A stretch of DNA of 64,000 bases from positions 1-64,000 of the forward strand of contig NZ_JAEDAH010000005.1 of assembly GCF_020320395.1 (NCBI RefSeq), in the 5' to 3' direction. Below the pieces are notes generated by a model. It searched no databases, had not been told where the DNA came from, and worked only from the letters and a program-made list of their open reading frames with translations. This DNA is from Thalassolituus marinus. Lineage in GTDB: Bacteria > Pseudomonadota > Gammaproteobacteria > Pseudomonadales > Oceanobacteraceae. Positions 1 to 8,988 of this stretch are shown here, one piece after another. The translations under genes and the position numbers were made by a program. The first letter of the stretch is position 1; the number at the start of each line of letters is the position of its first letter.

Positions 1-1
1 G

Positions 2-20
2 AGAGGGGTAAGGCCCCTCT
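2..20. terminator. Hairpin at the window edge
   Basis: Seven-base arms AGAGGGG (2-8) and CCCCTCT (14-20) enclose a five-base loop. It lies past the 3' end of the cytochrome b561 gene and could end that transcript or one from the left, but neither side has a clear T run. The rest of 21-120 shows nothing I can name. Confidence 0.35.
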
Positions 21-120
21 ATGAGGACAAGGGGCTATGAATATTTCACAAAAGTTCAAATAAAAATTTGTGGGACAGCAGTGGGCGTATGCCGGCTTTT
101 TTATACGCTGAATAACGCAG

Positions 121-654
121 TTACTTACGGAATGACATGCGTTTCAGGGTGTCGTCTTTCATTTTAAAATGATGCAGTAAGGCAGCGCCGATATGTGCAA
201 CCAGTACCAGCACCAGCGCCCAGGACGCCAGACCGTATACACCTTCAAAGAATTCATGCGCACTTTCACTCTTGCCCATCAGCATGGGTAATTCCAGGCC
301 AAATAAAGCAACACCGTAACCGGCCGACTGGCTCATCAGAATACCGCTCACTGGCATAATCAGCATCAGTAAATACAGAATGCCCTGTACCGCTTTGGCT
401 TTAACGACATCGGCGCGTGGAGTACCCGCCAGTGGCGCAACCGGATTGGTAATGCGCACCGGGATACGTATCAGCAGCAGCAACAACGCCAGTACGCCGA
501 AGGACTTGTGCAGAGTGATAACCTCCAGCTTTTCCGGACCACGCGGCATACCATCCATCACGTGGCCAACAATCAGCAGAGCGAAAATGACCAGCGCCGA
601 GCCCCAGTGCAGAACTTTGGTCGCCAGGTTGAATTGATCAGACGGTTGCGTCAT
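121..654 (-). CDS. Cytochrome b561 family protein
   Basis: A 177-residue integral membrane di-heme cytochrome b of the bacterial b561 type, expected to pass electrons between the quinone pool and a partner in the inner membrane. Four hydrophobic helices are visible. Likely heme-ligand histidines sit in LHWGSAL, TLHKSFG and the last helix (LVAHIGAALLHHF). The start at 654 is chosen because an AAGGAA ribosome site lies just upstream and the protein then begins MTQPSDQF, as relatives do; an upstream in-frame extension to 732 reads unlike the family. It stands alone, with no periplasmic partner next to it, so the substrate is unknown. Confidence 0.85.
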   Translation of the reverse strand: MTQPSDQFNLATKVLHWGSALVIFALLIVGHVMDGMPRGPEKLEVITLHKSFGVLALLLLLIRIPVRITNPVAPLAGTPRADVVKAKAVQGILYLLMLIMPVSGILMSQSAGYGVALFGLELPMLMGKSESAHEFFEGVYGLASWALVLVLVAHIGAALLHHFKMKDDTLKRMSFRK

Positions 655-756
655 GGGTATTTCCTTATAGCTATACAGGGATATCCAGCCAGTATAATCC
701 TTTCCGCCAACTTCCCAAGCGGCAACCGTCACATTTACCCATCTTTATTTAAACAC

Positions 757-3528
757 TCAGTACTGCATCTCCCACTGCTGGCGGGAACTGTTACTGATAC
801 TGCGCAAGCGCACATCTGACGAGGCAGAAACGCCATCGGCGTGCAGCGCAAAGCCTGAGTTAAGACGGGGTAGCAACCGCTTGCCCACGCGATCCCAGCG
901 CATATTGTTGCCACTGCAGGTCCACAGAACCGCTTTGCCCCCGTCGTACATCTGCCCACCATTATCGAGACACTTTGACGTGTTCAGCGCTGAGCGCAGA
1001 TAGCCACTTTGCTCGTCATAAAACCAGCGCTGAGCCTGAGTACCATTGCAGGTATAGGACTGAACATTAGTGCCATTCCAGCTGCGTGCTCCGGCCACAT
1101 CCAGACACAATCCACTGTCAGCATTAACCAGAACAAAACCATTATCCGTTGTGCCCTTATCTTCGCCGTAGCCAGAGTGAGTCATCGCCCCCGTCAGATA
1201 CACCGGGCTTTGCTCTGACGCCAGAGTCGCCACAATGGCCTGCTGCAGTTGCAGCAGTTCACTGGCGGACAAATCAGTACCGTCGATCAGTAAGGCAAAA
1301 TGCAGAGAATCTTCATTTTCCTCCGGGCTGGTATCGTCCCAGACCAGTAGTCGCTGACCGCCGCTGGCGGAGCCGTCTGCCACCAGTACAGCCTCGTCGG
1401 GCGATTGCTGAACTGTCTGTGACAGTTCACTACCACTCGCAATCAGACGCTCGGTAATCAGAGTTAACTGCCCGGAATCACGATGACGCGGCCAATAAAT
1501 CTCGGTCGGTGCCTCGCTGCTGCGGCCACGCCATGCTGCAAAGGCAAAAATGCTGTCACGTAAAAATTCTCGGTCACGGAAATAACCGGGCAAGCTGGCA
1601 CGAATGCTGTACCAGTTCATGATTTCTCCGGCTTCATCCGGCACCTGCCCCGAATAGGCAAAGTGCAACAGGCGCCCCTGAACAGCACGTGGATAGGCGC
1701 GCTCCAGCAGACGAGCATCAAGGTTATAGCTCTGGCCATAATTGGCGATCACCGAAAAGTTTTCACCGTTCCAGGCGTCATCCTCTGTCCGCACCTGCTC
1801 TTCATTGCCATTCTGTAATTCGTAGTGGTTGTCGTAATAGTAATCCCACTGCCACTGGCTGCCGCTGATCAGCGGAGTATAAAAATTCAGGTAACGATCT
1901 TTACTGCGCGCACTGTCTGAGGACTCCATCCCCTGATAGGTAGCATTCACAATACGGGAAGTGTCGGTGTGACCCCAGCCGTCCAGCCACATGCCGAATT
2001 CAGAAAGAAAAGGTGCAATATTCAGGTAGCGCGCCTCATTGCGAATCAGATCAAGGTTGTCGAAATAGCTACCATTGCGGGCCACAGAAAGGTCGTTGGT
2101 TCCCATGCGGCCCTGATCATAAAAATGGCTGTTAAACACAAAACCGTCGCCCGGTTGATAAGCCAGATAATGACCACCGGTTGCTGGTGCTACCGCGCCG
2201 GCTATTGAACTCCAGAAGACATTAGGCTCGGCATAAACGGGCGTACCCGACCAGCCACGACGATCCATTTCAGCACGTACTTTTTCATAAAATGGCCACA
2301 ATACGTAGTTATCCCAGTCGGCATAACTCATGGCACCAGTACCGCCATCAAACGGCTCATTAATCGGATCAACACCGATAATGTAGGCCAGCTGTTCAGA
2401 GGTCAGATGTTGCTGTAAATAACTGAGCATTTCGCCCAGCTGCCAGACAAACTGACTCTGTACATAATCGAGGTCTCCCGCCAGTACGGCATCACTGCTG
2501 CCATCCCGCAGAACAAACTGTTGTTCTGCGGCACTGGCAGCGGCGTCGCATTCGGCCAGTTCAAGATTCTGGTTAACCCGGGTAATGCACTTATTCAGGT
2601 CGAGTAAACTGTGCAGACGCCCATGGCGATCCAGTGCGAATTTCTGCGCCGTCGAGCTGTTGCACTGATAAAGCTGAATGTTGGTGCCGTTACTGCTGTA
2701 TCCACCCGCGGCGTCTATGCAGAAATTGCCGTCAGCAGCGCTGCGTAATGTGGCATCCCGGTGGTAATGCCAGCGCTGATTGGCTGCATTGTGGCAGGAC
2801 CAGGTGATGATATTGGCATCGTTGACTATGGCTGCAGAAGACACATCCACACACTGAGCCACATCTGCCATAAACAACTCGGTATCCGCCAGGTCCTGAT
2901 TCAGTGCCCAGTGATCAAACCAGAAGCTGCGCATAGCATTGCGCACTGCTGAATCCGATTGTTTATGAGCGGCCCAGGTCAGATCACAGGGCAGACCACA
3001 GTCATCCTTACCATACACATCACTGACCGCCCAGGCAGGAGCGCCATTACCGGTATCAGATGATGCAGCCGTAAAGGTGTGGCGACTGTACAGGTCTGAG
3101 TGATAGTCGATCAGAACATAGAGGCCCAGGTCTGCAGCGATAGCTATCTGTTCGGCAACTGCAGCCAGATATGATTCATCAACCCCACCGGCAGAAGGCT
3201 GAACGCCCTCCCAGGCAATGGTGTAGCGGATCATGTTCGCGCCTGTCTTCTGGCGCAATAGCGTCAGACTGTCATGCGCATCCTGCGCTGTTTTAAATGC
3301 CTTAAACCCTGACTCCGCCAGCTTCACTTCGCCGGACACATTGAAACCACGTAAGCTGATCTGGCGCCCACTCTGGTCCGTGAAGATCTTATCTTCGATA
3401 CCTTCGACCAGCGAGGAACTGATAGAAACTTTTGAATCTGACGGCAGGCTGTGCAGCGCATAGCTGCTACTGGCAGCCAACAGAGAGGCAGCCAGTATCA
3501 GCCTCCTGCGCATAGAGAATGTGAACAT
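757..3528 (-). CDS. Secreted GH5 endoglycoceramidase-like hydrolase with two ricin-type domains
   Basis: A 923-residue exported glycoside hydrolase. Residues 1-25 form a signal peptide (MRRRLILAASLLAAS core). The GH5 barrel spans about 50-560 with NEP at 390-392 (E391, acid/base) and SEFG at 509-512 (E510, nucleophile). The stretch WEGVQP, then YVLIDYHSDLYS, then NGAPAWA resembles endoglycosylceramidases (ceramide glycanases) rather than plain cellulases, so the substrate may be a glycolipid; this is inference. A ricin-type beta-trefoil with QRW at 251-253 and QxF at 295-297 and 336-338 is inserted within the barrel at about 223-342. A second ricin domain closes the protein (about 797-922; QRW 833-835, QQW 917-919). 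Such domains bind carbohydrate. Start supported by AAGGA upstream. The gene appears monocistronic. Confidence 0.85.
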   Translation of the reverse strand: MFTFSMRRRLILAASLLAASSSYALHSLPSDSKVSISSSLVEGIEDKIFTDQSGRQISLRGFNVSGEVKLAESGFKAFKTAQDAHDSLTLLRQKTGANMIRYTIAWEGVQPSAGGVDESYLAAVAEQIAIAADLGLYVLIDYHSDLYSRHTFTAASSDTGNGAPAWAVSDVYGKDDCGLPCDLTWAAHKQSDSAVRNAMRSFWFDHWALNQDLADTELFMADVAQCVDVSSAAIVNDANIITWSCHNAANQRWHYHRDATLRSAADGNFCIDAAGGYSSNGTNIQLYQCNSSTAQKFALDRHGRLHSLLDLNKCITRVNQNLELAECDAAASAAEQQFVLRDGSSDAVLAGDLDYVQSQFVWQLGEMLSYLQQHLTSEQLAYIIGVDPINEPFDGGTGAMSYADWDNYVLWPFYEKVRAEMDRRGWSGTPVYAEPNVFWSSIAGAVAPATGGHYLAYQPGDGFVFNSHFYDQGRMGTNDLSVARNGSYFDNLDLIRNEARYLNIAPFLSEFGMWLDGWGHTDTSRIVNATYQGMESSDSARSKDRYLNFYTPLISGSQWQWDYYYDNHYELQNGNEEQVRTEDDAWNGENFSVIANYGQSYNLDARLLERAYPRAVQGRLLHFAYSGQVPDEAGEIMNWYSIRASLPGYFRDREFLRDSIFAFAAWRGRSSEAPTEIYWPRHRDSGQLTLITERLIASGSELSQTVQQSPDEAVLVADGSASGGQRLLVWDDTSPEENEDSLHFALLIDGTDLSASELLQLQQAIVATLASEQSPVYLTGAMTHSGYGEDKGTTDNGFVLVNADSGLCLDVAGARSWNGTNVQSYTCNGTQAQRWFYDEQSGYLRSALNTSKCLDNGGQMYDGGKAVLWTCSGNNMRWDRVGKRLLPRLNSGFALHADGVSASSDVRLRSISNSSRQQWEMQY
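2503..2862 (-). other. Ricin-type lectin domain nested inside the GH5 barrel
   Basis: Codons 223-342 of the GH5 gene encode three short repeats ending in QRW, QKF and QQF, with paired cysteines (for example C226/C245 and C270/C289), the pattern of a ricin B beta-trefoil. The catalytic fold is recognisable on both sides: the FWFDHW helix before it and the VQSQFVWQLGEML helix leading to the NEP strand after it. The lectin unit therefore interrupts the barrel instead of being appended. Confidence 0.7.
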
Positions 3529-3623
3529 GGTGAGTCCTTGATTTGTTATTGTACGTTAGTACCAAATTAGCAGATCAAAAAATCACCAGAAAGGACTATC
3601 AAAGCCAAAGAGGCTTCAGCTGA

Positions 3624-3857
3624 TCAGGCCCAGATTTCCACTTCATCGCAGGTTGATTGTCGGGCATTGCGCTCCATAGTGGCCATTTCCAGCAGATCAC
3701 CAAGTTCGGTATCGGTCAGGTTGCGCAGGTTCAGGGATTGAAAAACGCGTTGCTCGATCAGGTATTTTTCGTAACAGGCCTGATGAGCAGGACCAATACC
3801 CGGGGCAGTGATCGGGGTTCCACCCAGAGCAGATTTAAAGCAAAAACAACACTTCAT
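3624..3857 (-). CDS. Small cysteine-containing hypothetical protein
   Basis: A 77-residue protein beginning MKCCFCFKSALGG, with CxxC near the N-terminus and a later HxxC (AHQAC at about 33-37), suggesting one small zinc site. The C-terminal half is an acidic helix (LTDTELGDLLEMA). Similar short proteins occur in marine gammaproteobacteria without known function, as far as I recall. ATG at 3857 is preferred over an upstream TTG at 3884 because the conserved-looking part begins there; neither has a strong ribosome site. No operon partner. Function unknown. Confidence 0.6.
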   Translation of the reverse strand: MKCCFCFKSALGGTPITAPGIGPAHQACYEKYLIEQRVFQSLNLRNLTDTELGDLLEMATMERNARQSTCDEVEIWA

Positions 3858-4104
3858 AACGGCGAAATATTCGGTGAGATACAACGTCGGCGGAATCTAA
3901 CCGAAATGAAACCTTATAGAAAGAATGGACAAGTAACAGATTATTGACACCCGCCACCGTAAAAACCCCACAACCGTCTCAATTAATTGATTTTACTGGA
4001 GAATTAAAAATCTAATTTTTTTGTAAATGATCGTAAGCCGGTATTTTTTTACACATGGTAAATTTTACCCAGCATAAGTAAGCAGATTCTTTGCTGCGTA
4101 TACG

Positions 4105-4130
4105 TAAATCTGCTGACATTCAGCCGACAG
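4105..4130 (+). promoter_or_regulatory. Possible sigma-28 (FliA) promoter of the chemoreceptor gene
   Basis: TAAA (4105-4108) is followed after 14 bases by GCCGACAG (4123-4130). The FliA consensus is TAAA, 15 bases, GCCGATAA, so spacing and the last bases are imperfect. Chemoreceptor genes are commonly FliA-dependent. The rest of 3885-4104 is AT-rich with no clear signal. Confidence 0.3.
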
Positions 4131-4199
4131 ATACCCGTTGTAAGAACCTGCTGACGCGAATCAGATGAGCGCTAGCACTTTACGGAGCGTCAACTAAGC

Positions 4200-4213
4200 T
4201 TGATTGACATCAA
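4200..4213. promoter_or_regulatory. FNR/Anr-type box before the chemoreceptor gene
   Basis: TTGATTGACATCAA matches TTGAT-N4-ATCAA exactly, and the palindrome extends one base on each side (4199-4214). It ends only 18 bases before the ATG at 4232. That is too close for class II activation, so it more likely represses or lies inside the 5' leader. Confidence 0.5.
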
Positions 4214-4231
4214 GTGTAAGAAGATTTCGCC

Positions 4232-6109
4232 ATGAACCTGCTCAGCAATTTCAGCATCCGTGCCAAACATCATCTGATTCTGATTGTCTCTGTCATCGGT
4301 ATCGCTCTGACGCTGCTGATCAGCATCAATCAGTTTAATCAACTCAGTCAGCTTCAGGAAATTCGTCTTGATACAGAAATCATCGAGAATAAGCTACTGA
4401 CTCTGAGACGACATGAAAAAGACTTTATGGCCCGCAAGGACACAAAGTATGCCGACAAATTCAACGACGCTTCAGCTTCTCTTAATGAATCTGTCGCTAA
4501 GCTCGAAGAAGATCTGGGGGGCATGTCCGATGCTACCCCGCTGCTGCGGTTACTGCAGGACGAAAGCGCCAGTTACTCGAAGCTCTTTACAGCACTGGTA
4601 GAGAATCAGCTGGTTATCGGTCTGGACCACGAGCAGGGACTTTATGGCTCTCTGCGAGATGCAGTACACGGTATTGAGAGCGTGGTCAAAGAATCCGGAA
4701 ATTACGAAATTCTTTATCAGATGCTGATGCTGCGACGTCATGAAAAAGATTTCATGCTTCGCCGTCTGGAAAAATACATGGATAAGTTCAACGCTCAGAT
4801 CAGTAGTTTTGAACAAACACTCGAGCGTTCCTTTATGTCCGACGAAGCTCTGATCAGATCGAAGCTGTCGTCGTATCAGCAACAGTTTACCCAGCTTGTT
4901 AATGACGAACGGAAAATCGGCTTGTCAGAAAAGGATGGCATCCGTGGCCAGATTCGTGAGTCTTCCAGAAAAGTGGAGGATACGTTCGTTGAGCTGAACC
5001 AGCTGATTGAAAATCAGATTGCTGAAAAAGTAGCAGCAGTTTACACACTGCTGGCGATTGCAACTCTGATCGTGGTCGCCATTATCACCACCCTGCTGAT
5101 GATGGTTTCACGCGCGGTATGGCACCCTATCGAACACATTACCAATACCATTCACCGCTGTGCCAATGAACTGGATTTAAACCTTACAACCCGCTACCAG
5201 TCTCAGGATGAAATAGGCAAACTTTCGCGTGCTTTCGATCACCTTATCGGGACGTTAAAGACGACAATATCCAGTATCCGATCTGTGGCTGACGAAACCA
5301 GCACATCCGCCAACCGGATGTCACAGATAACCGATAAGGTTGGTAAAGCCAGCGAGCAACAGCAGGAACAGGTTGGGCATACCGTATCCGCCATGACCCA
5401 GATGACCTCGACCATTCAGGAAGTAGCTGCCAATGCCAATCAGGCAGCCAGCAGTGTGCGCGACATTCATCACCTGGTAGAAAGTGGCAAAACCTTATCC
5501 GGTGAAGCTCGCATTGAAATTGAAACGCTCAACCATGACATCGAAAATGCCACCGGTGCTATTGAAAAACTGAAGCGCGACAGTGAAAACATTGGCGCAA
5601 TTCTGGCTGAAATTAATTCTATTGCGGAACAGACCAACCTGCTGGCACTGAACGCTGCCATTGAAGCAGCACGTGCAGGTGAGCAGGGACGAGGGTTTGC
5701 CGTAGTAGCCGACGAAGTTCGAACGCTGGCCAGCCGAACGCAGGAGTCCACCGAATCCATTCGAACCACCATCAGTGAATTTAATAAAGGCACAGAAGAA
5801 GTCGTAAATACCGTTCAGAACTCCCGTAAACGTGCTGAGACGGGTATTAATAAAGTGCGTGAAACCAGTGACTCTCTGCAGAACATTTACAGCAGTATGA
5901 GCAGCATCAGCGACCTGAATATTCAGATCGCCACCGCCGCCGAAGAGCAGACTCAGGCTTCCGCCGAGATAAATCGCAATATCATCGAAATCAATGAACT
6001 GGCGGATATGACCAAAACCCAGGCAGGCGAAGCTGCCCGTGATGGCTTATCTCTGAGTCAGAAAGCACGCGATCTGGCGGAATCCGTGTCACTGTTCAAA
6101 GTATCGTAA
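4232..6109 (+). CDS. Methyl-accepting chemotaxis protein with HBM sensor domain
   Basis: A 625-residue inner-membrane chemoreceptor that signals through CheW/CheA to the flagellar motor. TM1 is at about 11-30 and TM2 at about 272-295. The periplasmic region carries two copies of LRRHEKDFM (about residues 53 and 168), the hallmark of the helical bimodular (HBM) sensor of the McpS type, which in Pseudomonas putida binds TCA-cycle intermediates; the ligand here is inferred at most. A HAMP domain follows TM2, then the signalling coiled coil with the conserved tip [20 protein letters not shown]. An AAGAAG ribosome site precedes the ATG. No che or flagellar genes are adjacent. Upstream lie a weak sigma-28-like promoter and an FNR-type box. 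Confidence 0.92.
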   Translation: MNLLSNFSIRAKHHLILIVSVIGIALTLLISINQFNQLSQLQEIRLDTEIIENKLLTLRRHEKDFMARKDTKYADKFNDASASLNESVAKLEEDLGGMSDATPLLRLLQDESASYSKLFTALVENQLVIGLDHEQGLYGSLRDAVHGIESVVKESGNYEILYQMLMLRRHEKDFMLRRLEKYMDKFNAQISSFEQTLERSFMSDEALIRSKLSSYQQQFTQLVNDERKIGLSEKDGIRGQIRESSRKVEDTFVELNQLIENQIAEKVAAVYTLLAIATLIVVAIITTLLMMVSRAVWHPIEHITNTIHRCANELDLNLTTRYQSQDEIGKLSRAFDHLIGTLKTTISSIRSVADETSTSANRMSQITDKVGKASEQQQEQVGHTVSAMTQMTSTIQEVAANANQAASSVRDIHHLVESGKTLSGEARIEIETLNHDIENATGAIEKLKRDSENIGAILAEINSIAEQTNLLALNAAIEAARAGEQGRGFAVVADEVRTLASRTQESTESIRTTISEFNKGTEEVVNTVQNSRKRAETGINKVRETSDSLQNIYSSMSSISDLNIQIATAAEEQTQASAEINRNIIEINELADMTKTQAGEAARDGLSLSQKARDLAESVSLFKVS

Positions 6110-6130
6110 AACGCGGCTCTGACCCGAGGA

Positions 6131-7249
6131 TCAGGCCAGTGTATGCACAATGTGGTCGCGGTAGCCGGTGATGATTTCAATGGTGCCCGACCATGCCTGA
6201 TCCAGCTGCGGGTCACCGCTGTCCATAATCAATGGCCGTCCGTTCAGGGCGGCTATTTTTGTTTTGGTCGAGATCACCCTGATATTCTGCTTGCCCAGCT
6301 GATGCAGTAACGCTGGCGACAACTGCTGGTTGCCACGACCGAAAATATGCCCCTGACCACCCATCACGCTGACAACGGCAATGGTTTGTTGATACTGACT
6401 GCTCAGCTGCAGCAGTTGGCTGGCACTCAGATCACGGCCCACCAGTTCACGATTACACACCGCATCCACGCCGAGCAGTGTATTTTCCAGACCCAGCTCA
6501 TCCATAATAGCCTGCGTGGTTTTACCGGAACCAATCAGATACAGCACATCATCTTCCATCTCTTCGCAGAGATAGGCCGCAATATCCACCAGCACCAGAG
6601 ATTCATCCTCTACGCCGCCCTGCTTTACCGCCTGCACGAAATGTCCGTGCTGAGGTACGCGCATATCACCATAGTGACGGGCACGAACCTGGTTGTTACG
6701 GAAAGCGTCTTCATCCAGATCACGAACTTCCGCTTCCTTAACATCCACCAGCTCGCCGCACAGCAGGCTGCGGATAACGTTGCCGGTGGCCAGCGGAGTA
6801 ATACCGTAAACACCGGAATGGATTTTCACCCCGGCCGGAATGCCAATAACCGGAACAGCGTCACCGATCACCGCACAGATATCCCGTGCAGTACCGTCGC
6901 CGCCGGCAAACACCAGCAGGTCTACGCCGGCATCCAGCATCGCCTGTGCTGCTTTACGGGTGTCATCCGCAGAGGTGTGAGTTTGAGCAATATCGGCATC
7001 GATCAGGCGGTAGCTGAATCCGAATTCAGCAGCAAGCTCTTCCCCCATCTCAGCGGGACAGGTCAGTATCTGAAAGCGTGATGACAGATCGGCAATGACC
7101 TGCAGCGCCTGACGACTGCGCGCCAGTGATTTTTTCTGCGCCCCAAGAGCCAGTGCCTGCTCAACAATATCTGTACCGTCACTGCCTTTGAGACCAACAG
7201 CTCCGCCGATACCGGAAAGTGGATTAATAATAAGTCCGAGTGTAATCAT
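6131..7249 (-). CDS. ATP-NAD kinase family protein
   Basis: A 372-residue cytosolic protein of the NAD-kinase/diacylglycerol-kinase superfamily, in the longer branch distinct from housekeeping NadK. The nucleotide-binding signature GGDGTARD is at about 116-123 and an INPLSG motif opens the protein at 9-14. It may phosphorylate NAD or a related small molecule; the substrate is not certain for this branch. Start 7249 has GAGGAG seven bases upstream, and translation from 7315 would overlap pldA. It lies 31 bases downstream of pldA on the same strand and is probably co-transcribed with it, which hints at a lipid-kinase alternative that I cannot exclude. Confidence 0.8.
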   Translation of the reverse strand: MITLGLIINPLSGIGGAVGLKGSDGTDIVEQALALGAQKKSLARSRQALQVIADLSSRFQILTCPAEMGEELAAEFGFSYRLIDADIAQTHTSADDTRKAAQAMLDAGVDLLVFAGGDGTARDICAVIGDAVPVIGIPAGVKIHSGVYGITPLATGNVIRSLLCGELVDVKEAEVRDLDEDAFRNNQVRARHYGDMRVPQHGHFVQAVKQGGVEDESLVLVDIAAYLCEEMEDDVLYLIGSGKTTQAIMDELGLENTLLGVDAVCNRELVGRDLSASQLLQLSSQYQQTIAVVSVMGGQGHIFGRGNQQLSPALLHQLGKQNIRVISTKTKIAALNGRPLIMDSGDPQLDQAWSGTIEIITGYRDHIVHTLA

Positions 7250-7280
7250 CTGGCGCTCCTCACTGGGGGCGCCATTATAA

Positions 7281-8330
7281 TCAGAACCAGTCGCTGAGCT
7301 TAATACCCAGGCCAAAGCGTTCCTGATAACGGTTGTAGTCGATCAGGCTTTCGCCATAACCGTTAAAGTAATGGACATAACCTTTCAGACGATTGGTCAG
7401 AGGGAAACTCCACCCCAGCTCCAGTGCGCCACGGTTTTCATCAAAGTTGAAGTTATTGCGAACCGTGACGGAAAACGTGTGCAACTTCATTACATGCATG
7501 TAGGTCAGCTGCCCCGGCCCCATGTAATCGTCAATATCCGGATTGTCGTTGTCTTCCGGGTCCCACGGGTCACCTTCTTTTTCTTCCGGCACGCGCCACC
7601 AACCCTGTAACTGCACGACACCACTGGGGATAACCGACACGGTCGACAGAATCACCCGGTTCCAGCTGCGTGACAATGAACTGGTCTGGCCATTGGACTG
7701 GTGATTAAGGGAAACAGAGAAGTAGTCGACCCAGGGATTCCTCGTCTGCCACGAGAACATCAGCTCTGGTTCATGATTCGTTTCGCGAAACGGTCTTGAA
7801 ATATCACTGTTGTAGGCCTGCCAGAAAGAGCGGTTGGTATAGCCAACCTCAATACGGCTCAGTTTCCCGAACACGTCTTCGGCCAGCAGATATTTAATAC
7901 TGAGCTGAAACACCGCCTCAAAATGATCGTTACCATCCAGGCCGGCTTCGTCAGGGTCATCGCCCAGATGCTCCAGTAAGCGGTCGCGCTCTGCATCACT
8001 CGGGCGCGCCTGCCAGGTCAGCGGCAATACATAGTTGGGTCTGTGTGGTATCAGAACATACGGGTTCTTGCTGGCCACATGCATCACCTGAATTTTTTCG
8101 ACAATGGCCGGAATACGTCGCACGTCTTCCTTAATCTCGTCCTCAGCAATGGTTTCTACCTGATACGCCTGGGTACGGGTTGTTCCGGACTCAGGTAACA
8201 AGGACTCCAGCTCATCCATAAGCTCGACCGGTGCCGACTCTGGCACAGCAGCAGATGGCGTCGGCTCCTCAGCAACAGCGAGATGACTTAACCCAACAGC
8301 GACAACAGTGGCAATCGCCAGACGGTACAT
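7281..8330 (-). CDS. pldA: Outer-membrane phospholipase A
   Basis: A 349-residue precursor of OMPLA, which hydrolyses phospholipids that have reached the outer leaflet of the outer membrane. A signal peptide (MYRLAIATVVAVGLSHLAVA) is followed by an acidic linker of about 70 residues, then a 12-strand barrel region. The catalytic signature is clear: NHQSNGQ gives the His and Ser, and SRSWNR the Asn. Family members are usually near 290-370 residues, so the length fits. The start at 8330 is chosen for GGAG nine bases upstream; a TTG at 8345 is the alternative. The protein ends in F, as usual for outer-membrane barrels. The NAD-kinase-like gene follows. Confidence 0.9.
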   Translation of the reverse strand: MYRLAIATVVAVGLSHLAVAEEPTPSAAVPESAPVELMDELESLLPESGTTRTQAYQVETIAEDEIKEDVRRIPAIVEKIQVMHVASKNPYVLIPHRPNYVLPLTWQARPSDAERDRLLEHLGDDPDEAGLDGNDHFEAVFQLSIKYLLAEDVFGKLSRIEVGYTNRSFWQAYNSDISRPFRETNHEPELMFSWQTRNPWVDYFSVSLNHQSNGQTSSLSRSWNRVILSTVSVIPSGVVQLQGWWRVPEEKEGDPWDPEDNDNPDIDDYMGPGQLTYMHVMKLHTFSVTVRNNFNFDENRGALELGWSFPLTNRLKGYVHYFNGYGESLIDYNRYQERFGLGIKLSDWF

Positions 8331-8445
8331 AACAAAGCTCCGCAAACAGATCAGTCGCCACTATAGCCCAGGAATATGTCAATCATAGTCTTGCTCACCG
8401 GGACACTGCGTCCGCCCTGCACTACCCGAGCCTGTTAACCCGGCC

Positions 8446-8895
8446 TTAAACACTGTAGCCCTCGGCTTCAAGATACGGAGTACGAATTGCCTGATACTCA
8501 TTTTTGCAGCATGGGCAGATACGTACGTCCTTACTCAGGATACGGCTGTGCAGATGCATCAACTTGTTGTCATGCTCCCAGCAGAAAGAACAGTAAGGCT
8601 GGCCGTAGGGGCGCCCATCGAGGGTTTTGTAGTAACCATCACCGCGGCGACGCAGGTTACCGCGATATACCAGTGCTTCATTCAGACGGATCAGCTCAGC
8701 ATCACGGGCTTCACACACACCCTGCAACAAGCTGAGTTCCATCTTGCTGGAAGCAACGGCGGCGGTCATTTCCGCCAGCAAACGCTTCAGCTCAACCCGA
8801 TCCATCTGGTAGTTCGCTTCTTTGATCTGCTTGCTGACATCCTGCGCGAAATTCAGACTGCGCATTACGTCTTCAACGCTACCTTGTCCTGGCAT
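8446..8895 (-). CDS. Coiled-coil protein with C-terminal zinc ribbon, unknown function
   Basis: About 149 residues. The N-terminal two thirds is a continuous amphipathic helix, probably coiled coil (DVSKQIKEANYQ, then LKRLLAEM and SLLQGVCEARDAELIRL). The C-terminal third has two CxxC pairs (YCSFCWEH and ICPCCKNEY) about 25 residues apart, which look like one zinc ribbon. I do not recognise a named family. Of two ATGs two codons apart, the second (8895) has GGGAG at ideal spacing; the first is at 8901. The gene stands between pldA and the EamA transporter with no sign of an operon. A DNA- or protein-binding role is possible but unproven. Confidence 0.65.
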   Translation of the reverse strand: MPGQGSVEDVMRSLNFAQDVSKQIKEANYQMDRVELKRLLAEMTAAVASSKMELSLLQGVCEARDAELIRLNEALVYRGNLRRRGDGYYKTLDGRPYGQPYCSFCWEHDNKLMHLHSRILSKDVRICPCCKNEYQAIRTPYLEAEGYSV

Positions 8896-8988
8896 CGTCA
8901 TTCTCCCGTCACTTTATTCTTTAATAAACGTCGACTTTTCGTCGAAATTACCGTCAGACGGGTTCTACTGCAGCTTCAATGCCAGCTT

